A stretch of 39,483 nucleotides of DNA from 9FT-COMBO-53-11 sp040900215 (GCA_040900215.1 JBBDZL010000008.1:1-39483); one strand, 5' to 3'. Numbered from the stretch's first letter, positions 7,661 to 16,528 are shown. Numbers and translations: made by a program. Notes: generated by a model from the sequence alone, not told the origin.

Positions 7661-8584
7661 GTGGACATTTTTACCCTGATTCTCTTCCTCGTTTTGATTT
7701 TGGCCGTCGGGATTGGATTTTACTTCCTCTTCCAAAAGGTTAGCGGTTTGTCCACCGTTCTAAAAGGCGAGGATATTCTTCAGCGCCTCGAACTGCATAA
7801 AGGAGAGTTGGGGGCGAACTTGCGCTCATTGGACGAGCGCCTGCATTCGGTCACTACCGAAATCGGCGGGGTAAAAGAGGTCACCAACCAGCTGCAGGAG
7901 TTTCAGGCTTCGCTTCGTTCCCAGAAACTGCGCGGCAACGTGGGGGAGATGATCTTGGAAGACCTGCTTCACCAAGTGCTGCCGCAAGGGGCTTACGAGC
8001 GTCAGTATTCCTTCCAGACCGGGGCGCGAGTGGATGCGTTGTTAAAGACCCGCCAAGGTTTTATTCCGATTGATTCCAAATTCCCGGTAGAGGATTTTCA
8101 AAAGTTCGCTGCCGAAAAGGACGAGGCGGCGCGCGCCGGATTTTGGAAAACCTTCGTCCGCAACGTCAAGCAGAAGATGGACGAAACCGCCGGCTACATC
8201 CTGCCGCAGGAGGGGACGGTGCCATTCGCGCTGATGTACATCCCCTTCGAGCCGATCTTCCAGGAGGTTGTCTCGGATGATGAGCTGATGCGCTATACCC
8301 TGGAAAAGAAGGTCTTTTTCACCTCCCCCCAAACATTTTTTGTGATGATTAATCTGGTTCTGTTGGGATTGCAGCGGGAGCGCTTCGCCGACCAAGCCGA
8401 TGACATTCTGAAAATGCTGCACGCCGTCGCCAAGGATGCGCTGGATTTTGATGAGCTTCTCCGCCGGGCGGCGACCCAGCTGGCCGACGCCAAGGCCAAC
8501 ATGGATCGCTTGCTCAACTCTTTCTCGGTTCTTTTAGCCAAGCTCAACCAGCTCAAGGATTTGGAAGCCAAGCCCCGGAAGTGA
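7661..8584 (+). CDS. rmuC: DNA recombination protein RmuC
   Basis: A 307-aa RmuC-family protein. An N-terminal membrane helix (about residues 2-24) is followed by a coiled coil (about 35-85), then the RmuC core with its restriction-endonuclease-like fold: GNVGEMILEDLL, then VDALLKTRQGFIPIDSKFP, then YILPQEGTVPFALMYIPFE. RmuC limits inversions and rearrangements between short inverted repeats in E. coli. The protein is shorter than the E. coli form (475 aa), mainly in the coiled coil. It starts at GTG with a leaderless-type promoter. Its stop overlaps the next ATG (TGATG), so the two genes form an operon. Confidence 0.93.
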   Translation: MDIFTLILFLVLILAVGIGFYFLFQKVSGLSTVLKGEDILQRLELHKGELGANLRSLDERLHSVTTEIGGVKEVTNQLQEFQASLRSQKLRGNVGEMILEDLLHQVLPQGAYERQYSFQTGARVDALLKTRQGFIPIDSKFPVEDFQKFAAEKDEAARAGFWKTFVRNVKQKMDETAGYILPQEGTVPFALMYIPFEPIFQEVVSDDELMRYTLEKKVFFTSPQTFFVMINLVLLGLQRERFADQADDILKMLHAVAKDALDFDELLRRAATQLADAKANMDRLLNSFSVLLAKLNQLKDLEAKPRK

Positions 8585-9531
8585 TGGATAAAATTCCCTC
8601 CCTGATTCGGATCCTAATCCTTTCGGTTCTGGGTATCTTGGGGAGCCTGGGTTTGGGTTTTGCGCTGGAGCAGATCTTCGCGGCCGGCATTGTCTTCGAC
8701 TTATTTCTGGGGATTCGTTTTGTAGTCCTGCTGGCTTTCTTTTTCCTGACCGCCGCTTTCTTTACCGTGGTTTCGCTGACAGCGCCGACCGCGGTGCGGT
8801 TGGGGGGAATGGTTCTCGCCGCCCTCGCCTTCGGACTGCCCTTTGTAATCCTTCCCAATCCGGTGGGGATTCCTGTTGCTTTTTCCGGGGTGATTTCTCT
8901 GGCCTACTTGGGTGCGCTGCTGTTTTTGGGATACATCTCCCAGTACACGGTCAAGATCCATGCCGCTTTCAACGCCCGGATGTTTTCTTCGGCCTTCAGC
9001 CGTTTTTTCCAAGTTTTCACGATTGTGGTCGGCGTGCTAGTTTACTTCTCTTCCGCGCCTCCTTCTCCGGCCAACTTCACCATTCCGGAAGGGTTGTTGG
9101 CTCCGGCGCTGAATTTAGTCGTCAATCAAGTGATCAGCGAGGTGCAGGGGCAGTTGGGGAACACCCAATTTACCGAAGAGAAGTTCTTGACCGAGCTCGA
9201 GAAGACCGGCTTTCTCAAGGTTCTCGAACAGCAGTACGGAATTGTGCTCGACCCCGAAGATATCTCTACTCCCAAGGAGCTGGCCGAGAGTTTGCGCCAG
9301 CCCTTGACCGAAGAACTCACTCGGAATTTGAAGGGCTACATTGAGCCGTATCTTCCTCTCCTTCCCCTCGCTACTGCGCTGGGAGCGGCTCTCTCCCTCC
9401 TGTTTTTGACGCCGGTTTTTACTTGGTCCTCGGTTGGATTTTTCGCCCTGGTCTATCGAGTGCTGGTGGGATTGAGATTTGCTCGCTTCGATCCGGAAAT
9501 GCGGGAAGTCCCCGTTTTGAAGATCGTTTGA
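8584..9531 (+). CDS. polytopic membrane protein, unknown
   Basis: A 315-aa protein with a cluster of membrane helices in its first 160 residues. A soluble loop follows at about 175-250, rich in Glu and Lys and containing FTEEKFLTELEKTGF and a proline-rich acidic stretch, and then two further helices. I recognise no family. The ATG overlaps the rmuC stop, implying coupled expression. A shared role in genome maintenance is not supported by any motif. Confidence 0.7.
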   Translation: MDKIPSLIRILILSVLGILGSLGLGFALEQIFAAGIVFDLFLGIRFVVLLAFFFLTAAFFTVVSLTAPTAVRLGGMVLAALAFGLPFVILPNPVGIPVAFSGVISLAYLGALLFLGYISQYTVKIHAAFNARMFSSAFSRFFQVFTIVVGVLVYFSSAPPSPANFTIPEGLLAPALNLVVNQVISEVQGQLGNTQFTEEKFLTELEKTGFLKVLEQQYGIVLDPEDISTPKELAESLRQPLTEELTRNLKGYIEPYLPLLPLATALGAALSLLFLTPVFTWSSVGFFALVYRVLVGLRFARFDPEMREVPVLKIV

Positions 9532-9580
9532 TTTTAGGTTTTCCCGGAGTTAATATCGAATTAGCCAAATCATAAGAAAG

Positions 9581-9617
9581 CCACCGCCTAATGGCGGGGC
9601 CCCGCAGAATGCGGTGG
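9581..9617 (+). promoter_or_regulatory. double-hairpin / cruciform-like leader element
   Basis: CCACCGC (9581-9587) pairs with GCGGTGG (9611-9617) around the 12-base palindrome GCGGGGCCCCGC (9594-9605). An alternative fold gives two hairpins, CCGCC-TAAT-GGCGG and CCGCA-GAA-TGCGG. The 3' arm directly abuts the GGGAGGAGAG Shine-Dalgarno of the gene at 9626, so the structure could control its translation. Confidence 0.5.
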
Positions 9618-9625
9618 GAGGAGAG

Positions 9626-10141
9626 ATGGCCGATCGGTCGTGCTTCCACGGGCGTTTGGAGATTGCGCCTTCTATCGAGCTGATGCACGCCCGTTCCATT
9701 GATTGCGAGAAGGCGGGAAAGATATTTCGCAGTGCGATTGCGGTTTGGCAGCGGATCAGCCGGCGGTATGGAGAGAACAAGCTCGAGTTTTGGATTGTTC
9801 TAGCCAACAACCCCGAGTATCCGGTGATCGCTTCCTGCTCCCGCTTCGGGGTTTATTTCAACTTGGCGCTTTGGCGGAGCAATCTCACGCCGGCCGAGGA
9901 TATTGCTTCGCGTTTCGTGGAGGAGCTTTACCACCTCCACGAGTGGCAGGTGCAAGGGATCGATCCGGAGGCCATTTCGCTGGACGATCGGGTGGCTCTT
10001 TCGCCGGAAGAGTTGGTCGAATACTACGCGGAGGGCCACGAGTACCGCGCGCTGAAAGTTCTGGCGCAGATGATGAAAATTACCTACTGGAAGAAGTTCC
10101 TGGCGGAAGTGGAACGGTATCGAAAAGATAAAGGACTCTAA
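9626..10141 (+). CDS. conserved-looking protein of unknown function
   Basis: A 171-aa soluble protein without signal peptide or membrane helix. Start ATG 9626 follows a strong GGAGG Shine-Dalgarno and a structured leader, unlike most neighbours. The middle contains EELYHLHEW, which places acidic and His residues in a helix but is not a canonical HExxH zinc motif. The C-terminus is charged and helical. A strong intrinsic terminator follows directly. I recognise no family; a metal-binding role is only a possibility. Confidence 0.65.
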   Translation: MADRSCFHGRLEIAPSIELMHARSIDCEKAGKIFRSAIAVWQRISRRYGENKLEFWIVLANNPEYPVIASCSRFGVYFNLALWRSNLTPAEDIASRFVEELYHLHEWQVQGIDPEAISLDDRVALSPEELVEYYAEGHEYRALKVLAQMMKITYWKKFLAEVERYRKDKGL

Positions 10142-10155
10142 CCGGAGTCCTTTTT
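10130..10155. terminator. bidirectional intrinsic terminator
   Basis: AAAGGACTC (10130-10138) pairs with GAGTCCTTT (10145-10153) in a 9-bp stem with a 6-base loop, followed by TT-AATTTT. The stop codon of the upstream gene lies in the stem-loop. On the other strand the stem is followed by TATCTTTT, so it can also serve the convergent gene ending at 10154. Confidence 0.85.
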
Positions 10156-10903
10156 AATTTTCGATAATAGATTTATACGGGTCGAGAGAAATAGACCACT
10201 TCCCTGTAAAGGGATCATCTAGGTCTTTTATCACCTCAATCACAAGAAATACCATCGTTGTAGTTACTGCTGTTATCAACGTTGCGATTAAATTATTTTC
10301 CACTCCAAGTATAAAGAATCCCATCACTAGACTAGCTGAAACGAAATAGAGAAGAAACTTGAGCATTGGCGGAATACGGGAGGTCGCTAAGGCTATACGC
10401 TGCTCTCTTGCGTCCGTGAGTTCCTCGTATTTTTTGATTGAGTTTTCCCATCCTAAGGAATCTTTAGAGTCGTCAAATTTAATTTTTTTTATTACCTCTA
10501 AAATTTTATAAGATTCTTCCCCTACTTTTACCGACCTTTCACCTAATTGAAGTTTGGTCCACCCATCCTGTAATACCGCAGATGCATAACCACGGACTGC
10601 AGATTTTATTTTTTCACTAGAATCAGGATCATTCATATAAGAAACATAGATCACGATGTCCTTGAGGGTCCTGGATTCTTTGTAAACCACTTCACCCAAC
10701 TTATTGAACTGATCCCACACAACGAAAATGATGAATGCAGTCAGGATACTATAGAGGGTTCCAATCAAAGTAATGTAGCCTCCTACCGCTCCCACATCTA
10801 ACAAGAACAATGCGTCGGTTTTGAAATAAAATTTAAGAAATAATAAGAACCCAACTACAACAAGTGTGGCTGCTGTTATTCGAAGAAAAAGTTTAGTTTC
10901 CAT
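10154..10903 (-). CDS. DUF4239-like (bestrophin-like) membrane protein
   Basis: A 249-aa protein with two N-terminal membrane helices (about residues 7-25 and 35-62), a long cytoplasmic helical region and two C-terminal helices (about 183-203 and 207-225). It ends with DLDDPFTGKWSISLDPY, which closely resembles the DLDxPFxGxxxV signature closing DUF4239 proteins. Function is unknown; the family has been likened to bestrophin channels. The gene is visibly more AT-rich than everything around it, with many A/T third positions, suggesting acquisition by transfer. It stands alone, closed by the terminator at 10130-10155. Confidence 0.7.
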   Translation of the reverse strand: METKLFLRITAATLVVVGFLLFLKFYFKTDALFLLDVGAVGGYITLIGTLYSILTAFIIFVVWDQFNKLGEVVYKESRTLKDIVIYVSYMNDPDSSEKIKSAVRGYASAVLQDGWTKLQLGERSVKVGEESYKILEVIKKIKFDDSKDSLGWENSIKKYEELTDAREQRIALATSRIPPMLKFLLYFVSASLVMGFFILGVENNLIATLITAVTTTMVFLVIEVIKDLDDPFTGKWSISLDPYKSIIEN

Positions 10904-10957
10904 TTTTGTATGATGAGGATTTCCTCAAATGTATTTTACCAATTTATCAGCGAACAC

Positions 10958-10966
10958 TGCTATAGT
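10958..10966 (+). promoter_or_regulatory. extended -10 box before the helicase-nuclease gene
   Basis: TGCTATAGT ends 7 nt before ATG 10974 (3-4 nt before a GTG at 10971). This favours the ATG as a leaderless start. Confidence 0.6.
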
Positions 10967-10973
10967 TTTCGTG

Positions 10974-13897
10974 ATGATTAGACTTGTGGTCGCCGGCCCG
11001 GGAACGGGAAAAACCACCTTTATCACCAACGAAATTCGGANNNNNNNNNNNNNNNNNNNNNNNNNNNNNNNNNNNNNNNNNNNNNNNNNNNNNNNNNNNN
11101 NNNNNNNNNNNNNNNNNNNNNNNNNNNNNNNNNNNNNNNNGGGGTTGACCCTTCCCGGATTTTGGCTCTGACCTTCACCGACAAGGCCTCGCAGGAGATG
11201 CTGGGGCGGTTGGATGAAGCGATGCCCCTCGGCTACGAGCCGCCTTGGATCTCTACTTTCCACAGCTTTTGTGATCGGATCCTTCGCCAGGAGGGATTGG
11301 AGATTGGGCTGGACCCGGTCTACAAAATCCTCTCCGAGCCGGAGGCGTGGCTGCTTCTCCGCCAGAATCTTTACGACCTGCCGCTGAATTATTATCGTCC
11401 GCTGGGAAACCCGACCAAATTTTTGAGCGCCCTGCTCAATCTGTTCTCGCGGGCGAAGGATGAGGAGGTATCGCCGGAAGAATATATGAAATGGGCCCTC
11501 CGACTTCGTGCTAACGAATTGCAAACTCGCAAAGCGAGGGCAGCCCTTCGCTCATGGTCTTCGACAAAGGAGGATAAGGAAGAAGGACGGAGGCAATTAG
11601 AGCTGGCAAAGGTCTACGAGGCTTACCAAAAGCTGATGGTAAAGAATTCCTTTTTGGACTTCGGCGACCTCATTTATTGGACAATAAAGTTATTCAGGGA
11701 CAGGCCAAGCGTTATCGAAAAGTATCGTCGGCAATTTCGGCACATCTTCGTGGACGAGTTCCAAGACACCAACACTTCCCAGTTTTCCCTCGTTAAACTT
11801 CTTGCCTCGAACAACCTAACGGTCGTCGGTGATGACGACCAAGCGATCTATAAGTGGCGCGGAGCGAGCGTTTCCAACATCCTGGAGTTCAAAAAAGAGT
11901 ATCCCCAGGCCCGGACCAAGGTCCTGCGTACCTCCTACCGTCTTACCGATACGGTAGCGCAGAGGATGTACCGGATGATCCAAAACAACAATCCCGATCG
12001 TCTGGAGGAAAAGCTCAAGCTCTCTAAAAAACTATCCACTCTCAAGACCGGACCGGATCCTATTTTGCGATACGTGAGATCGGCGGAGGAAGAAACCGAG
12101 GCGGTTTTGCGCCAGATTGTAGAGCTGGTTAACACCGAGGGTAAGAGCTTCTCCGATTTTGCGATTCTTGCCCGCGCCAACGCCCACTTGGATCCCTTCG
12201 TCGCCGCTCTCAAGCGCCACGAGCTGCCTTTCCAAATCGTAGGCAACCGCGGCCTTTTTGAGCAAGAGGAAGTGGCTGCCCTTTTGGCGGTTTTGCGGGT
12301 GATCAAAGATCCTACCGACGACCTTTCGTGGTACAAAGTTCTGCACATCCCGGTTTTTAAAATTTCGCCGGTGCGGATTCTGGAGCTTTTGTCGACCGCC
12401 CGCAAAGAAAGCGTTCCGCTCATCAAAGTTTTGGAGCGCGAAAAAAATAAAGCGCTGGCCGAGATCCAAGATCTGGCAAATGACGCCTTTAAGGTTTCCC
12501 CCTCCCACCTGCTTTTTGATTTTGTGAGAAAGAGCGGCTACATCAAAAACTTTGAGGCGCCGCCGACGCTGGCGAACCAGCTTAAGGTGGAGAACATTTC
12601 CTTGTTCTTCCAAAAGATTCAACAGTTCGAAGCTTCCTCGACAGGCTCGGAACGAGCTTCCGTGCCGGAGTTGGTGGATTACTTAGACCTGCTGATCGAA
12701 GCGGGAGAGTCGCCGGCCCAGGCGGTGGTGGAGGATGTGGATACGATCAACCTGATGACGGTTCATGCGGCCAAGGGCTTAGAGTTTCCGGTGGTCTTTC
12801 TGGTTTCGCTGGCGGCCGACCGTTTCCCGACCCGCCAACGGTCCGCGGCGCTGGAACTTCCTGAACACTTCGTGAAGGAGTTCCGCTATTTAAAAAGGAC
12901 CCACGGGGCAGAAGCGGAGAGGGTTGGCCATTTACAGGAGGAGCGCCGGCTCTTCTACGTCGGCGCCACCCGCGCCTCAGAGCGGCTCTACCTCTCCTTC
13001 GCGAAGACCTACGGCGGGGTTCAAGAGAAGCGGCCGTCGCCCTTTATCCACGAGCTTGGTTTGGAAGTCCCCCCCGAGCCGCAAAAGGATTTTTCGGCCG
13101 AGGTTCCCGCCGTCAAAAAATCTCCGCCGGAGATCAAACTGAAAGTGCCTGAAAAGCTTTCCTACTCCCAGCTGGACGATTACGAAACCTGTCCTTGGAA
13201 GTACCGGTTCAAGTACGTCCTGCGGATCCAAGCCCCGCCCACGCCCCCAACCAGCTTCGGAATTTCTCTCCACGAAACCTTGCGGGAGTTCGAGCTGCGG
13301 CGGATCAAGGGGGAGACCGTTTCCCTGGGCCACTTTCTGAAGATTTACCTCGACCACTTCCTGGCTTCCGGCTACCGCGACGCCAAGGAAAAAGAGGCCT
13401 ACTTCAAGCGGGGGGAGAAGCTGCTGACCGATTTTTACCGCAAGCACCAATCTAAACTCTTCCCTCCTTTCATGGTCGAGAAAGCGTTTGAGATCAAGCT
13501 CGGCGGGAAGACACTAGCGGGGAGGATCGACCGGATTGGGAAGAATGCGGCCGGGGAGTTCGAACTCGTCGATTTTAAGGGTGGGGAAACCGGACAGAAG
13601 GAAGATAAGGACCTTTTGAAGAAAGCCCAAAAGAGCGACCAGCTTCTGCTTTACAAACTGGCGGCGAAGGAAGCGCTGGGGATCGAGCCGAAGTCGGTGG
13701 CTCTTTTCTACTTAGACGGCGGGAAGAAAGTGGAAGCGGAGTTCAGTGAAGCGGAGATGAAAAAGAGAACGGCGGAGATTGAAGCGCGGATCCAGAAGAT
13801 CGTCCAAGGCGAGTTCAAAGCCACCCCCGGCCCCCAGTGCGTCTGGTGCCCTTTTAATCAAATTTGTGAATTTTCAGAGGCGGATCGGTATCGTTAG
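10974..13897 (+). CDS. UvrD/PcrA-family helicase fused to a Cys-cluster PD-(D/E)XK nuclease
   Basis: The N-terminus encodes Walker A (AGPGTGKTTF). A gap at 11041-11140 removes an unknown stretch; the rest continues to the stop. Superfamily 1 motifs follow: DEFQDT (II), GDDDQAIYKWRGA (III), TVHAAKGLEFPVVFL (V) and RRLFYVGATRASERLYLS (VI). The last 250 residues are a RecB/AddB/Cas4-type nuclease with KLSYSQLDDYETCPWKY, GRIDRI and ELVDFKGG (catalytic D and DxK). A closing CVWCPFNQIC supplies three Cys that, with the Cys of ETCPWKY, form the 4Fe-4S cluster set. AdnA/AdnB-like end-processing in double-strand-break repair is the likely role. A partner subunit is not visible. Confidence 0.9.
11041..11140. 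other. assembly gap (100 N)
   Basis: A placeholder gap inside the helicase-nuclease gene. The frames on its two sides differ by the stated length, so the true size is not 100 or the frame is broken. Confidence 0.98.
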
Positions 13898-13953
13898 GGA
13901 TTCTGCGGCAAGCGGCATTCAATTACGGAACAAAATTCCTTGCTCTCCAGCTC

Positions 13954-14053
13954 NNNNNNNNNNNNNNNNNNNNNNNNNNNNNNNNNNNNNNNNNNNNNNN
14001 NNNNNNNNNNNNNNNNNNNNNNNNNNNNNNNNNNNNNNNNNNNNNNNNNNNNN
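13954..14053. other. assembly gap (100 N)
   Basis: Lies between the helicase stop and the terminator at 14054. The 56 bases before it (13898-13953) hold a short open minus-strand frame ending in TAA over the helicase stop, possibly the tail of a gene lost in the gap. It is too short to identify. Confidence 0.98.
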
Positions 14054-14076
14054 CCCCCTTCTAGTTAGGAAGGGGG
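14054..14076 (-). terminator. probable terminator stem
   Basis: CCCCCTT and AAGGGGG form a perfect 7-bp stem around a 9-base loop that contains the stop codon of the gene at 14061-14543. The expected T-tract would lie in the adjacent gap, so it cannot be confirmed. Confidence 0.5.
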
Positions 14077-14543
14077 TGGGCTTCCGGGGGATTGCCCTTT
14101 TGGTAGGAGCGTCCCCACATGAACCACATCCAAAGGAGGCGGCAGAGGCCATCCTCGGAAGGGTTCTTTTCGAAAATGCGCTCGGTGGTCTGGACTCGGA
14201 GCTCCTTGATCGCGTCCTCCGCCAGCTTCAGCGGGATTCGTTCCAGGAAAAGGAGCGTCGCCGAGGCGCCCAGCTCTTTGGTGGAGACCAGCGCATCCGC
14301 CGGAATGGTCTCGTAGATCCGGCCGCGGTTGAACCAGCCCGAAATCAGCTCGTCCATCTTGGCCTGCTCCCACGCCTGGCTGGCCTCGGCTTCCCGCAGG
14401 TCGGCGACCAGGAAGCGGGCGAGCATGGCCGGGTGCTCTTCCGGGAGCGGATCCAGAAACTGGATGCCGTAGTGCAGCATCGAGGCCATCATCTGGGTCT
14501 CAATGCCGGCGAAGAAGTTCGGCCCACTGTTGTTCGGGAACAT
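14061..14543 (-). CDS. 160-aa protein of unknown function
   Basis: A soluble, mostly helical protein beginning MFPNNSGPNFFAG, with no signal peptide. Two Trp/Met-rich stretches near the C-terminus (RLLWMWFMWGRSY) look buried or interaction-prone. It has a conventional promoter and leader: TATAAT at 14580-14575 with a weak TTTACT 17 nt upstream, then AAAGGAGAT as Shine-Dalgarno. This sets it apart from the leaderless genes. Family not recognised. Confidence 0.6.
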   Translation of the reverse strand: MFPNNSGPNFFAGIETQMMASMLHYGIQFLDPLPEEHPAMLARFLVADLREAEASQAWEQAKMDELISGWFNRGRIYETIPADALVSTKELGASATLLFLERIPLKLAEDAIKELRVQTTERIFEKNPSEDGLCRLLWMWFMWGRSYQKGNPPEAHPLPN

Positions 14544-14574
14544 GAGAATCTCCTTTCTCCGTTAGGTTAATATT

Positions 14575-14603
14575 ATTATAACAAGACTATAGGTTCAAGT
14601 AAA
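14575..14603 (-). promoter_or_regulatory. sigma70-type promoter with leader
   Basis: On the minus strand TTTACT, 17 bases, then TATAAT. The predicted leader of roughly 25 nt contains AAAGGAGAT before ATG 14543. Confidence 0.55.
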
Positions 14604-14614
14604 TAGGAAGGAGC

Positions 14615-15397
14615 TTATTCTTTAGCCCAGATAACGAAGGTGAAGATCTTGTCGCCCCGGCCGAGATCGCGTTCGTAAAGCGACTGGCGCCCATCGGAGG
14701 ACCGGCGGAGTTCCCGGCCCCACGCCTCGGGGTTGGAGAGGTCAATTTCCGGCCTTCCTTTTGAGGTGGTCTGTTTTATGGTTGTGGTCGTATCAAGGTG
14801 TTCGTAGATCGTCTCCAGCATCTCGTAATCGTGAAGGTTGGGATGCTCGTTGCTCAACTGCGCGTAGAGGGTTCCGTTCGGATCATTCGTGTAATCCATG
14901 CAGGTGCCTAGATTTTGATTTTCGAAGGTCTCATCCTGATGATCGAGCCCGATGGTGTGGCCCACCTCCTGGCACATCACCAGATTTCTCCATCCCGGCG
15001 TGTTGTAAGTTGCGGTGTTGAAATAGCTGTCGTTTAATTTGGTGGTTCCTTTGGTGATATGGCCTCCGCTGACCCAGATAGTCGCAACCCCCAACCACCC
15101 GTTGTAGCCGTACTTGGAGCTGCAAACCTCGACCCGCCCGGTGACTGCTTTGCAGTTTCGGGGGTTGGTGCTGCCGGAAACAACGGCGGTGTCCAAGACG
15201 CTGGCCACGCTCCAGTCGCCAGAGGTGGTCGCGAGGTAAGAATCCCAAGCAGTGGAGACATTATCTCCAAGTTTTAACGTGAACGGGTTCGCCGTCCGGG
15301 CCCAGTGATATCCGCCCCACGAGTGGGTGGCGTATACAATCGTTGCTCCGGCTACGGCGAGGGCGAGGACCAGGAATGGAGTGAGGAATCGCTTCAT
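14615..15397 (-). CDS. secreted matrixin-like protein with altered zinc motif
   Basis: A 260-aa protein with a clear signal peptide (MKRFLTPFLVLALAVAGATI). The centre carries MCQEVGHTIGLDHQDE followed by NLGTCMDYTN. This aligns with the metzincin motif HExxHxxGxxH and the Met-turn of matrixins, but the first His ligand is Gln. Four Cys in the secreted part could form disulfides. Its promoter is textbook: TTGCAA, 17 nt, TACAAT, then 9 nt to the ATG. It is either a protease of a variant subfamily that binds zinc differently or a non-catalytic relative. Extracellular location is well supported. Confidence 0.75.
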   Translation of the reverse strand: MKRFLTPFLVLALAVAGATIVYATHSWGGYHWARTANPFTLKLGDNVSTAWDSYLATTSGDWSVASVLDTAVVSGSTNPRNCKAVTGRVEVCSSKYGYNGWLGVATIWVSGGHITKGTTKLNDSYFNTATYNTPGWRNLVMCQEVGHTIGLDHQDETFENQNLGTCMDYTNDPNGTLYAQLSNEHPNLHDYEMLETIYEHLDTTTTIKQTTSKGRPEIDLSNPEAWGRELRRSSDGRQSLYERDLGRGDKIFTFVIWAKE

Positions 15398-15406
15398 ACT
15401 TAAGTG

Positions 15407-15435
15407 ATTGTAATACCCCTGGAAGTTATTTGCAA
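15407..15435 (-). promoter_or_regulatory. sigma70 promoter, near-leaderless
   Basis: TTGCAA (15435-15430), a 17-nt spacer and TACAAT (15412-15407). The -10 ends 9 nt before ATG 15397, predicting a leader of only about 2 nt. Confidence 0.65.
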
Positions 15436-15468
15436 TACCTCAAGTCATGTCCGCCTTGGGTGGCCTAA

Positions 15469-15514
15469 TTTTTTGCGACGCAAAAAAGCCGCGCCTTGGG
15501 TTTCAAGACGCGGC
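15469..15514 (-). terminator. intrinsic terminator overlapping the stop codon, plus second palindrome
   Basis: On the minus strand GCCGCG (15514-15509) pairs with CGCGGC (15493-15488) and is followed by six T. The stop codon of the 15503-16528 gene is in the loop. Immediately after it TTTTTTGCG-A-CGCAAAAAA (15469-15487) forms a second perfect palindrome that could act in both directions. Confidence 0.85.
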
Positions 15515-16528
15515 CTGGGCGAGACGAACGAGATCTTTGTAGTTCCGGATGCGCTTGACCTTTCGAAGGAATTCACCCAGGTTGGCGCAGCGGGAACGGA
15601 CGGCCAACAGGTAATCCCGGGTGGGATCTCCGCCAGCCTGCGGTCCGCCGTAGGAGCCGTAAAAGGTGAAGTAGGCCTGATTGAGCTTCCTGATTTTGAA
15701 CTTCTCTCGGAAGCTTCCCTGGCTCTCAAGATACGCTTCGGCCTCCTCCGCCTTTCCCGCGGCGAGAAGTTGATCCAGCCGGAGGCGGATCGTCCGCATT
15801 TCGGTGTTGAACTCCTCCGTAATCGGAGCCGAAGGGGAAGCCTTATCCCAGCCGTACTTCGGTGCAACCGCACTGAATATTTCTGCCCCAACGAGGTTGC
15901 AGACGTTCTCTTCGATCCGGCCGAGTCCCCGGCCGAGGATGTTATTCCCAAATCCCAAGGGCGCGAAGAAGAGGTGGGTGTGGCACCACTCGTGCCCGGC
16001 GATCTCCGTCATGGTTGGGGGGTAGCGGATCTGAACCATGGGCGGAAAAAGCGCTAGCCCTCCCAAGGGGACGGCCAGGGCAGAGAGACCTTGGTCTTGC
16101 CGCTCCACGAACTGCTCAATCTCCGCCGCCTGTTCCGGGGTGAGCTTGGGATGAAGAAGAACACCACTGGGGGAGGAGCCCTGGAGCCGGTCGCGGTGCG
16201 AAACCACGAGAAAGATCGGGAGATGGGCCAGGCGCAGCACCACCGGCGGAAACACTTTCACCCCACATTGGCGCAGCGCTTCCGTGACGTCGCTGGCAAC
16301 CATCTCTTCGACCGGCGCGGCGGTGGCCGGATGGAGCTTCCCTTGCTTAATCTCCTCGGAGTAGCTGTCAAAGACCGCCTTCCGCGCCGGCAGTTCGGCC
16401 GGTTGGCGGACGGTTAGGGAGTCGAGGAGCTTGCGAGGAGTTTCTCTGAAGATCCACTTGGCGATCGAAAAGCGGTGGCGGGAAAGGGGATTGGAATACC
16501 AACGCCAGAACTTCAGTTTGGCGTTCAA
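15503..16528 (-). CDS. putative zinc metalloprotease-like protein (HEWCH motif), unknown family
   Basis: A 341-aa protein without signal peptide. The motif EIAGHEWCHTHLFF (about residues 190-203) is a match to the HExxH zincin consensus. About 24 residues later RIEENVCNLVGAE offers a Glu that could be the third zinc ligand, as in gluzincins. The upstream helix MTEIAGHE is typical of the active-site helix. The start is TTG 16528, chosen because GAGGAGGAG lies at the right spacing and no ATG fits. The gene ends in a terminator. A peptidase role is inferred from the motif only. Confidence 0.6.
   Translation of the reverse strand: MNAKLKFWRWYSNPLSRHRFSIAKWIFRETPRKLLDSLTVRQPAELPARKAVFDSYSEEIKQGKLHPATAAPVEEMVASDVTEALRQCGVKVFPPVVLRLAHLPIFLVVSHRDRLQGSSPSGVLLHPKLTPEQAAEIEQFVERQDQGLSALAVPLGGLALFPPMVQIRYPPTMTEIAGHEWCHTHLFFAPLGFGNNILGRGLGRIEENVCNLVGAEIFSAVAPKYGWDKASPSAPITEEFNTEMRTIRLRLDQLLAAGKAEEAEAYLESQGSFREKFKIRKLNQAYFTFYGSYGGPQAGGDPTRDYLLAVRSRCANLGEFLRKVKRIRNYKDLVRLAQAAS

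Noticed and set aside
9901..9960. HExxH zinc protease motif in the 9626-10141 protein
   Set aside because: The sequence is EELYHLHEW; it does not match HExxH in either direction closely enough to call a zincin.
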